Shown: positions 1 to 7,900 of the stretch, in pieces
Layout: each line of letters opens with the position of its first letter
Position numbering within the stretch: the first letter of the stretch is position 1
Assembly (NCBI GenBank): GCA_900319255.1
Contig: ONNU01000291.1
Location: forward strand, 1 to 8,988
Reading direction: 5' to 3'
DNA: 8,988 nt
DNA from: an uncultured Eubacteriales bacterium
GTDB lineage: Bacteria > Bacillota > Clostridia > Oscillospirales > Acutalibacteraceae
Translations under genes and position numbers: made by a program
The notes under the pieces: model-generated
What the model was told of the DNA's origin: nothing
The model's input: the letters and a program-made list of their open reading frames with translations, nothing else
The model's database searches: none

Positions 1-519
1 GATGTTGAAGCTGTCAAGGAGATCAAGGAAGTCAAGAGAGCAAGACTTTCAGAGTACAAGAACTATCGTCCCAACGCTGAGTATCACGAGGGCAAGTTCA
101 TGTGGACAGTACCCTGCGATATCGCACTTCCCTGCGCTACACAGAACGAGCTTGATGTTGAGGCAGCAGAGAACCTTATCAAGAACGGCGTAATCGCTGT
201 ATGCGAAGGCGCAAACATGCCTACAACACTCGAGGCTACAAAGAAGTTCCAGGATGCAGGCATCATGTTTGTACCCGGCAAGGCTGCAAATGCAGGCGGC
301 GTTGCTACATCAGCTCTTGAGATGTCACAGAACAGCCAGAGACTTTCATGGACATTTGACGAAGTAGATCAGAAGCTCCAGGGCATCATGGTCAACATCT
401 ACCACAACATTGCAGACGCTGCAAAGAAGTATGGTTTCGAGGGCAACTATGTTGTCGGCGCAAACATTGCAGGCTTTGTAAAGGTAGCAGATACAATGAT
501 CGCACAGGGTGTAGTCTGA
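1..519 (+). CDS. gdhA: NADP-type glutamate dehydrogenase, C-terminal part (5' end outside window)
   Basis: The open frame enters at base 1 (DVEAVKEIKE...) and stops at TGA 517-519, giving 172 visible residues of a protein usually near 450. The enzyme interconverts glutamate with 2-oxoglutarate plus ammonia in the cytoplasm; in anaerobic gut Firmicutes it is a main route of ammonia assimilation. The visible segment is the end of the nucleotide-binding domain and the C-terminal helices. Its family-typical stretches are DIALPCATQNELD, CEGANMPTT, PGKAANAGGVATS and the terminal GANIAGFVKVADTM. These match what I remember of the hexameric, E. coli GdhA-like subfamily closely, so the gene name is safe; NADP preference is inferred from subfamily, since the discriminating residues lie upstream of the window. 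The reading frame is intact, and a strong intrinsic terminator 30 bases downstream makes this the last gene of its transcript. The methionine at 100 is internal, not a start. Confidence 0.96.
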   Translation, partial: DVEAVKEIKEVKRARLSEYKNYRPNAEYHEGKFMWTVPCDIALPCATQNELDVEAAENLIKNGVIAVCEGANMPTTLEATKKFQDAGIMFVPGKAANAGGVATSALEMSQNSQRLSWTFDEVDQKLQGIMVNIYHNIADAAKKYGFEGNYVVGANIAGFVKVADTMIAQGVV

Positions 520-548
520 TAAATTGCACACACTTAAAAGTAATATAT

Positions 549-597
549 AAAAGCGCCGCAGGGTTCCTTGACCGGAGTTCTGCGGCGCTTTTGTTTA
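549..597 (+). terminator. Intrinsic terminator of gdhA
   Basis: A perfect 13-bp stem is formed by 549-561 and 580-592 (core AAGCGCCGCAG / CTGCGGCGCTT). The loop is 18 bases and can itself form a small TCC/GGA pairing. The 3' arm runs directly into a T-rich tract (TTTTGTTTA). It starts 29 bases after the gdhA stop. The A-rich 5' flank means it could also work in the reverse direction. It separates gdhA transcription from the peptidase-like gene downstream. Confidence 0.93.
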
Positions 598-607
598 TCA
601 TTTTATG

Positions 608-796
608 TTACAAAATTATTAAACTTTTAAGACTAAAATATGTCATAAGCGTTAAAAAACTATGAATAAGCTGCATTTTTTAATTCTCTGACAGAAGCAT
701 TGTTGATTGTGTAGAACAATTGACGAAAAAATTGTATCTATTGCTGATTGAAATAGTGAATTATTCTGATTATGATATATTGTGAAGAGTAATGTG
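608..796 (+). promoter_or_regulatory. AT-rich leader/promoter region of the first peptidase gene (leader copy 1)
   Basis: This segment aligns without any gap to 4716-4904, upstream of the paralogous gene, at a constant offset of 4108 bases. The first 80 bases are about 88% identical by hand count (24 of the first 25). Other shared blocks are TTTTTTAATTCT (676-687), ATTGCTGATTG (740-750) and TGTGAAGAGTAATGTG (781-796). A candidate -10 is TATATT at 776-781, aligned with a perfect TATAAT in copy 2. No convincing -35 is visible at 16-18 bases, so either an activator or another sigma factor may be used. Conserved blocks over 100 bases upstream of the -10 suggest operator or UP-element sites. That it drives transcription is inference; the conservation is directly seen. 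Confidence 0.7.
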
Positions 797-847
797 TTGT
801 ATTAACACGTTAAAACCGTCCTTGATCATCTATAAAGGAGGAATACT

Positions 848-3800
848 ATGTCACATAGCAAAAAAACCATAATGTCTGCCGTGTTGGCAGCTGCAATGGC
901 TCTGTCATCATCACTGACAACAGCAGCGCTTCCGGGAGAAAATGCTGCGCAGAATGCCGACGGAGCATCTGAAACGGCAGCTCAGAGCAGCAATGCCGCT
1001 GATAACAGCAGCGCAGGCGAAAGCGCCTCAGCTTCAAAGGATGAGCTTAAAAACGAGATTCTTGGAGAGCTTCTGTCAGAAAAACTGCCTCAGAGAATGA
1101 GCGGAGCCGTATCAACAGTAAGTACCACTAAGAAAAAAACGATATCTGTTTCATCACAGCAGACAGCTGTTAGCGGGTCGGACGCTGCGGCAGCAACAGA
1201 TAAGTCAGAAAAGACTGAAACTCCTGCCCTTACCCATCCTGTGGGAAAAACCTATGAGGAGCTTTATCCCGACTATCCCGCAGGCGGTCTTATCCTTCAG
1301 GAGCCTGATGACAGCATTCCATTAATAAAAACACAGAGCGATTATTTCGCAGCAAAATACGGTGAAAGCAGCCGCAATAAACCAAGAGCTGTAGTTCTTC
1401 CGGATAAGGTCGACAACAGCCAGAGCCCCTATTTCCCGGCGATCGGCGATCAGGACAGTCTCGGTTCCTGCGCATGCTTTGCAGGAGTTTATTATCAGTT
1501 TACATATACGTACAATAAAGCCCATAATATCGTAACCACTCCTGAAAATACATTTTCCCCGCAGTTTACCTATAACTTTTTAAACGGTGGAGAAGCTATG
1601 GGTGGATCCAATTTCGGTGAGATATATGCATCTCTGAAAAATACTGGCGCTTCGACACTCAGCGAGGTTCCATATCACCAGAATCCCAAGAGCTGGCCTA
1701 CTGAGGAAGGTATTTACAGAAAGGCTGCCGAAAGAAGGGTACTCGAAAATGTATCGTATGATGTCTACATGGACGAGGATAGTTATGTAACATCACCTGA
1801 CGATGAGGATCTGCTGCCCATAAAGACAGCCCTTGCAAATGGAGAGATACTTGCCTATGGTACAACTATTCAATCATGGGTAGGTACAAATCTGAAAGCC
1901 TACAGCACTGACCCATCGATCAACGATGGTCTGGTGGGACAGGAGGCTGTAATTTCATGCGACGGAGACAAGGGCGGTCACGGTATGACCCTTGTGGGAT
2001 ATGATGATAATATCTGGATAGATATCAATGGAAATGATGTCCCGGATGAAGGAGAATTCGGCGCATTTAAAATTGCCAATTCCTGGAAGGATACATATGC
2101 CAACTCTGGATATACATGGATAGCTTATGATGCCATGAATCTGAAGTCTCAGGTTCAGGGCGCTTATAATGCTGAAAATAGAAAATGTATATTCAATGAA
2201 ATGTACGGTATAAGTGTCAGGACAAATTATGAGCCCAGATATTTTGTAAAGTATACCGTAAATACCGCAGACAGATATAATTTCAGGATATATGTCAATG
2301 CTGAGTGGGCTAATACTGAATTCAGCGAGAATATCACACCTTGTAACTTCAGCGATAAATTAAGATTAGCTTACGATGGTACCACAAATTCCACGGATGC
2401 TACCCTTGTATATGATCTTGGCGATCTGATGGAAAAGTTAGGGACAGATCACTTTGATGAAATCAGCTGGTCGTTCAAGGCTTCAGCTCTTGGCTCAAAT
2501 GGTACTTCTTTCAAGGTTAAAAATGTAGAATTCTATGATGAAAAGAATGCCGCTGCTCACTATACACCGCCCTCAGGCGTACCCTTTGAGATCTCATCCG
2601 GTGAAAATACCGTTGAGGTACGCAAAGCAGACCCGAATATCGCCATTATCTACTATTACGGTTATACCTCTCCGCTTATAAGCTATAAGCTGTCAGGTTC
2701 ATCTGCCTCAAAGAATGATCAGCCTATGACCTCAAGCATTGAAGCCGAAGGCTATGACAGTAAATATATCATCAGTCTCGGAAGCAGCGAATATGCGGAT
2801 GTCTCTTTCAGCGATGCAAACGGTCACAAGGATGACAATAACGGAAGCATGTACCGCGCAAGGAAGGGTATAAACAAATTCTACACAGAGGGCGCAGGCA
2901 TTCCTCTCACCAGTACCTTTGAATACAGATTCAAAGGGGAAGCGGACATCAATACATACCAGCAGGTTACAGCAAATCCTGCCGGTGGATGTATTCCCTA
3001 CAGGATGAAGCTCCAGGTGTATGACCGGGATACCAATGAGCTTGTGGAGGATTGTGATTACGGCAAATCATTCTGTCCCAACGAATACTCTGATTCAGGG
3101 TATTATTCCTACTATATGCAGAAAGCCGGAAATTTCAGACTCAAGGCAATTATCACAGATGCAAGAGGTCAGTCAGTAAGCGAAAACTGTGATCTGACTA
3201 TCAAGAATCTTCCGTTCGGATATTCAAAATTTGAGATCACCAATACAGAAGAAACCTTCCAGACAGGCAAGGAGCTGAATTTTGAGGCAGTTACAGTCAA
3301 TGACGATCTGCGTCCGGGAGGACATTATAACGATTTTGCGATTTTCCGCGACGGTTTAAGGGTGTACAGCATCCATATACCATCCGCTGATTATAATATC
3401 GCCGGAAAGACCTCAACTATCAAGGTTTCCTTTACACCCGAGCTGGGGGGCAGATATACTGCAATAATCAGCAGAACGACACTTGCGAATAAATATAATT
3501 TCGCAAAGCTTGAATTTGATGTCAAAGCTCCTGAGCTGACCATTTCAGAGTTCAGCATTTCTCCTGAGGATAATATCCATGCAGGCGAGGCTCTGAATGC
3601 TACTCTGATAGTGTCCGGAGCCAGCAGAGACCGTACATCTACCATCACCATTTATAAAAACGGTGTGCCGATCACTGAACCCGAAAGATTTAACGGTACG
3701 ATCAATATGCCCTGCGAAACAGGTCCCTGCACAATTGTTGCCGATGTAAAGGATAATATTTACGGAACATCAGCAAGAGCAGAAAAGAAGGTATGGATAA

Positions 3801-4435
3801 ATTCTGTCAGAATAACAGATATCATTGCAGACAGCGATACCCTGTATACCAAAAAGCCAATAACATTAGGAGCAGAACTCAATTGCTCTGATGATACCGC
3901 CTGCAGATATACCTTCGCTTATGATATATTCAGAGCGGACGGTACAAAGGTAACTAATACGATCAGTAGCGACAGGGAAGTGAGCTTCACTCCTGATAAA
4001 GCCGGCGACTATAAAGTAAAACTATCTCTTAAAGATGACGATGATATCTTTGCTGTAAAGAGCAGGACAATAACCGTAGAGGAAAATCCTGATCCCCAGC
4101 CTGAGGGATATCTTATCACCGTAGCAGTTATCAGCTATATCGAAAACGAGGGAAAGCAGTCCGATTACCGTGTGCATTACTGGAACGGCAGCGCAAGCGG
4201 AGATACAGAGCTGACTGCCACCGGCGAGACTATTAAGGCAAGCGTAGGTTCATCCTATTGGAGCGGCGCAGAAAAGACATTTATTGTATATCAGACAGTC
4301 ATTCCCGAAGAAGCGACCGGCTTCAAATTCCATATCGGAGACCGCTGGTTTGGTTCGGACGGAAATGTTTCCACAAGCAATGGAGTGTATATTTTCAATT
4401 ATTCGGGAGATAAAGCGAAATATGCTACATTCTGA
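848..4435 (+). CDS. Secreted papain-like cysteine peptidase with Ig-like domains and conserved C-terminal module, copy 1
   Basis: This 1195-residue protein starts at an ATG 6 bases after AAAGGAGG (834-841). Residues 1-26 form a Sec signal peptide (KK, hydrophobic core, cleavage near TTA|A), followed by an Ala/Ser/Lys-rich pro-region to about 190. A C1-type peptidase domain spans about 195-430: Q202 (oxyanion hole), C208 in QDSLGSC, H378 in GGHGM and N411 in the NSW motif. The Gln-Cys spacing of six equals papain's. The usual Trp after the Cys is replaced (CACFA). An EF-hand-like loop, D392-E403, lies between His and Asn. After an unrecognised beta-rich region (about 435-680) come Ig/PKD-like segments near 684-793, 795-893, 897-981 and 985-1079, a linker (1078-1087, ENPDPQPEG) and a C-terminal module, 1089-1195. 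No dockerin, LPXTG or transmembrane anchor is visible. Extracellular proteolysis is inferred; the substrate is unknown. Confidence 0.9.
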   Translation: MSHSKKTIMSAVLAAAMALSSSLTTAALPGENAAQNADGASETAAQSSNAADNSSAGESASASKDELKNEILGELLSEKLPQRMSGAVSTVSTTKKKTISVSSQQTAVSGSDAAAATDKSEKTETPALTHPVGKTYEELYPDYPAGGLILQEPDDSIPLIKTQSDYFAAKYGESSRNKPRAVVLPDKVDNSQSPYFPAIGDQDSLGSCACFAGVYYQFTYTYNKAHNIVTTPENTFSPQFTYNFLNGGEAMGGSNFGEIYASLKNTGASTLSEVPYHQNPKSWPTEEGIYRKAAERRVLENVSYDVYMDEDSYVTSPDDEDLLPIKTALANGEILAYGTTIQSWVGTNLKAYSTDPSINDGLVGQEAVISCDGDKGGHGMTLVGYDDNIWIDINGNDVPDEGEFGAFKIANSWKDTYANSGYTWIAYDAMNLKSQVQGAYNAENRKCIFNEMYGISVRTNYEPRYFVKYTVNTADRYNFRIYVNAEWANTEFSENITPCNFSDKLRLAYDGTTNSTDATLVYDLGDLMEKLGTDHFDEISWSFKASALGSNGTSFKVKNVEFYDEKNAAAHYTPPSGVPFEISSGENTVEVRKADPNIAIIYYYGYTSPLISYKLSGSSASKNDQPMTSSIEAEGYDSKYIISLGSSEYADVSFSDANGHKDDNNGSMYRARKGINKFYTEGAGIPLTSTFEYRFKGEADINTYQQVTANPAGGCIPYRMKLQVYDRDTNELVEDCDYGKSFCPNEYSDSGYYSYYMQKAGNFRLKAIITDARGQSVSENCDLTIKNLPFGYSKFEITNTEETFQTGKELNFEAVTVNDDLRPGGHYNDFAIFRDGLRVYSIHIPSADYNIAGKTSTIKVSFTPELGGRYTAIISRTTLANKYNFAKLEFDVKAPELTISEFSISPEDNIHAGEALNATLIVSGASRDRTSTITIYKNGVPITEPERFNGTINMPCETGPCTIVADVKDNIYGTSARAEKKVWINSVRITDIIADSDTLYTKKPITLGAELNCSDDTACRYTFAYDIFRADGTKVTNTISSDREVSFTPDKAGDYKVKLSLKDDDDIFAVKSRTITVEENPDPQPEGYLITVAVISYIENEGKQSDYRVHYWNGSASGDTELTATGETIKASVGSSYWSGAEKTFIVYQTVIPEEATGFKFHIGDRWFGSDGNVSTSNGVYIFNYSGDKAKYATF
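4112..4435 (+). repeat. Conserved C-terminal module coding block, copy 1
   Basis: These 324 bases align without gaps to 8257-8580, with about 45 mismatches by hand count (about 86% identity). They include a perfect 35-base run at 4316-4350 (= 8461-8495) and a 26-base run after it. The encoded module of about 106 residues differs at about 13 positions. It contains aromatic-rich stretches (VHYWNG, SYWSGAEKTF, IGDRWFGSDG, VYIFNYSGDK). The layout, a beta-rich domain with exposed-looking Trp/Tyr, recalls small carbohydrate-binding modules such as starch-binding CBM25/26 or the R. albus CBM37. That assignment is a guess by shape, not a recognised match. Confidence 0.75.
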
Positions 4436-4488
4436 AAAAGACGAAACACTCATTAGTTCTTAACAGCTATCATGTCTCATTATATCCA

Positions 4489-4520
4489 GGCGGTCGGCGT
4501 GCGACAGCACGCCGACCGCC
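4489..4520 (+). terminator. Perfect 14-bp GC-rich hairpin downstream of copy 1, terminator-like but without a T tract
   Basis: GGCGGTCGGCGTGC (4489-4502) pairs perfectly with GCACGCCGACCGCC (4507-4520) around a four-base GACA loop. It lies 53 bases after the stop codon of the first large gene. The following bases (GTCTGAACTCTCC) have no T run, so it is not a textbook intrinsic terminator. It may protect the mRNA 3' end, end transcription with help from Rho or other factors, or be a protein-binding palindrome. The stem is seen directly; the role is inferred. Confidence 0.6.
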
Positions 4521-4715
4521 GTCTGAACTCTCCTCATCCCCCCGGGGTTGATCCACATGGGTAGGCTCTACCGGATTTCCGCTTTCTGTCCAACGCGCGG
4601 GTAATCGGCAAGGCTAAGCTCATTAATTATTTTACAGACCCGTTTTTGAATTTAAAGCATTATTTATTGCAACCCCCTTTCGTAATTTTTCTCTGCTTGG
4701 CTTTAAAGATAATCA
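4521..4715 (+). other. Spacer with no recognised gene
   Basis: The spacer has no open frame of note on either strand, no tRNA and no recognised riboswitch. It contains a CCCCGGGG palindrome (4540-4547), a small hairpin GGTAG-GCT-CTACC (4560-4572) and then increasingly AT-rich sequence leading into leader copy 2. It has no counterpart upstream of copy 1, where the shared leader begins about 10 bases after the gdhA terminator. The first 100 bases are GC-richer than the flanking leaders. Confidence 0.5.
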
Positions 4716-4904
4716 TTACAAAATTATTAAACTTTCAAGACCGAAATGTGTCATAATTGTTAAAAATCTATGAATAAGCGCCGTTTTTTAATTCTAAATT
4801 GGAACTATTGTAAAATGCGTAAAACGATGGGCAAAAAAATTGGCAGTATTGCTGATTGCAATAAGGAATAATACTATTTATCATATAATGTGAAGAGTAA
4901 TGTG
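4716..4904 (+). promoter_or_regulatory. AT-rich leader/promoter region of the second peptidase gene (leader copy 2)
   Basis: This is the gapless counterpart of 608-796. It carries a consensus -10, TATAAT at 4884-4889, with no clear -35 at normal spacing (TTGCAA at 4856-4861 is 22 bases away). The shared TGTGAAGAGTAATGTG ends at 4904 and would lie at the transcription start. After it the two leaders diverge until the ribosome binding site. In this copy TGTGC (4901-4905) can pair with GCACA (4913-4917), and, as an overlapping alternative, ACATC (4915-4919) with GATGT (4923-4927). Promoter function is inferred. Confidence 0.7.
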
Positions 4905-4945
4905 CGAAAATGGCACATCAGAGATGTTTCTTTCCATGACCTGCC

Positions 4946-4953
4946 AAAGGAGG
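4946..4953 (+). promoter_or_regulatory. Ribosome binding site fixing the start of copy 2
   Basis: AAAGGAGG lies 6 bases before ATG 4960, the same motif and spacing as for copy 1 (834-841 before ATG 848). The frame is open further upstream to an ATG at 4900. That codon lies inside the conserved leader, has no ribosome binding site and would place 20 hydrophilic residues ahead of the signal peptide. The start is therefore 4960. Confidence 0.93.
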
Positions 4954-4959
4954 ATCAAT

Positions 4960-7900
4960 ATGATACGAAGAAAGAAATCAATTCTTGCCGGACTTGTGGC
5001 TGCGGTAATGGCTTTGTCGTCATCGGTGACGACGGCTGCGCTTCCCGGAGAGGCCGGTCAGGAAAACGCCGGACAAGCAAATGATGCTGTGATTGAGGGC
5101 AGAGAGTCATCTGCTGACGAAGAAAAAAACGTGGATGCGCAGATAACTGACGCTTCATCAGCTGACGAAATGAAGGAGGCTGTCCGGGCAGAGCTTTTGT
5201 CCCAGGAGCTGCCCCGGAGAATGAGCGGAGCTGTATCTGTCATAAGCGCAACAGAAGAAAAAACAGCGTCTGTTTCAACACAGCAGACAGCTGTGACCGG
5301 AGAAGCCGGAGGATCAGCTGATGTACCGGAAAAAGCGGAGGAAACAGAAGATACCGGAACACCTGCGCTTACTCATCCCATAGGAGAATCCTGCAACGAG
5401 CTTTACTCCGGTTACGCAACAGGCAGACTGCCCTCAGACAAAGATGATGACAGTATTCCTGTGATCAGGACACAGAGCGATTATTACGCAGCGGCTTTCG
5501 GCGAAAGCAGCCGTAATAAACCAAGAGCTGTAGTCCTTCCGGAAAGGGTGGATAACAGCCAGAGCCCTTATTTTCCAGCCATCGGCGATCAGGGCAGTCT
5601 GGGATCCTGCGCAGTTTTTGCGTCGGTATATTATCAGTTCACATATATGTATAATAAGGCTCATGGTATTGTTACTACCCCAGAAAACACTTTTTCTGCG
5701 AAGTTTACATATAACCATGTCAATCATGCAGATAAAGACGCCGGATCCACCTTTATTGCAAATTACAGGGAATTGACAGAATTCGGAGCTGCAACGCTCA
5801 GTGAAGTGCCTTATGACAATGATGTAAAGTCCTGGTGTCCTGAGGAAAGCATTTACAGAAATGCCGCAGGAAGAAGACTGGAAAGCTTTGAGGAGTTTGA
5901 GTTGATAGGCAAAGAGGATAGTTTTATCACCTCAACCGATGATGAGGATCTTCTGCCGATAAAAACTGCGCTTGCAAACGGAGAGGTGCTGACCTGCGGT
6001 ACGTTTATCAGCTCATGGCGAAAGGTCAACCTGAAATCCTGTGACAGTGATCCGTCTGTCAATAAGGATTATGTAGGAAAGGAATCTGTCATTTCTTGTG
6101 ACGGTATCGAAGGCGGTCACGGAATGACCATCGTAGGATATGATGATACGATATGGACCGATATAAACGGCAATAATGTTCCTGATGCGGGGGAATTCGG
6201 CGCATTAAGGATCGCCAATTCCTGGGATCCTACCTATAGCGACAAAGGATTTATCTGGGTATCCTATGATGCTCTGAATAAAACATCACAGGTTCAGGGC
6301 GCTTATAATGCTGAAAAAAGAGAATGCATTTTCGATGAAATATATCGAATAAGTGTCAGGAAAAACTATGAACCGAGATATTTCATAAGATATACCGCAA
6401 ACACAAACGACAGGTATAATTTCTGTCTTAAGGTAAATGGTGAATGGGCAAATACCAGCGTCAGCAAATCTGTTCTGCCTCAGGATATTAATACATTTTG
6501 TGATAAATTATCATTTGACGGTACCCATGACGCAAAGGACGCTACTCTTGTATATGATCTTGATAATGTGCTGAAAGAGCTTCATGCAGACAGCATAGAG
6601 GAAATAAGCCTTTCTGTTACATTGGAAGGTGTTTCGTACAATGATACGTTTTATAAGGTGAAGGATGTTGAGATCTACGATGAGAAAAATCCGTCTGTAA
6701 AATATAAAGCAGATTCCGGTATTCCCTTTGAGTTATCAAGCGGAGAGAATACCGTTCTGATACGCAAGACTGATCCTGATATTGCAGTTATATATTATTA
6801 CGGATATGAATCACCTCTTATCAGCTATAAGCTGGCAGGATCCTCCTCTTCTGAGGATAATCAGCCTATGTATACAAGTATAGAGGCAGAAGGCTATGAC
6901 AGCAAATATGTCATTCGTCTTGATGGCAAGGAATATGCTGATGTTTCCTTCGGCGATGCAAGCGGACATAAGGATGACAATAACGGAAGCTTCTACCGCG
7001 CAGTCAGGGGTACAAACAAATTCTATACACCGGGAGCCGGCGCACCTCTCACCAGTACATTTCAATTCAGATACACCGGAGAAGCGGACAGGAATGTTTA
7101 TCAGTATGTTCAGGGATTCCCCAGCGGCGGATGTATTCCCTATAAGGTCAAGCTCCAGGTGTTTGATCTTGCCACCAACACCATGATAGATGATGGTGAA
7201 TACTGCATACCATTCTACGGACAAGAATTTCTGGATTCCGGCACAGTGTATTATCATTTTACAGAAGAAGGAAAATTCAGAGTAAAAGCTATCGTTACAG
7301 ATGCACGGGGACAGAGTTTTTCTGAAAGTCAGGATATTACGATCAAGGATAAGTATTTCATTTATTCAAGGTTTGAGATAACCAATACGGAGGAAACCCT
7401 GCAGCCAGGGGTTGAAATAAACTTCCTGGCAGAAACGGAATATGATGATCAGGTTCCCGGATATTACTACCATGATCTCGTAATACTGCGGGATGGAATT
7501 GAAGTATACAGGAAAGAAGGGATCGAGCCTGCAGAAAGTGATATAGAAAATAAACATGGAAAGGTCATCACCTCCTTTACTCCTGAGTTGGGAGGAAAAT
7601 ATACTGCTATAATCAGCAGAATCACTTTGGAGAATGAATATAATTTTGCAAAGCTTGATTTTGAAGTCAGTGATCCTGAGCTGACAATTACAAGGTTTTC
7701 TGTTTCTCCGGAGAGTGATCTGCATGTAGGCGAGGTTTTGAAGACTTCTGTGGTTGTAGACGGAGCCAGCAGGAGCCGCACGACTACCCTGACCATGTAT
7801 AAGAATGGAGCACCGGTCACTGTTCCTGCCGATATTAACAGTACGATCAGAATGCCTTATGTAACAGGTCCCTGCACAATTGTTGCAGATGTATATGATA

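Noticed and set aside
2021..2056. Possible dockerin (cellulosome) motif, because of the DxNxN loop
   Set aside because: Only one loop is present, inside the peptidase domain rather than as a duplicated terminal pair with the accompanying helices, so it is not a dockerin.
4900..4959. Upstream ATG that would extend the second large protein by 20 residues
   Set aside because: It lies in the conserved leader near the predicted transcription start, lacks a ribosome binding site and would spoil the signal peptide; ATG 4960 has AAAGGAGG at the same spacing as the paralogue.
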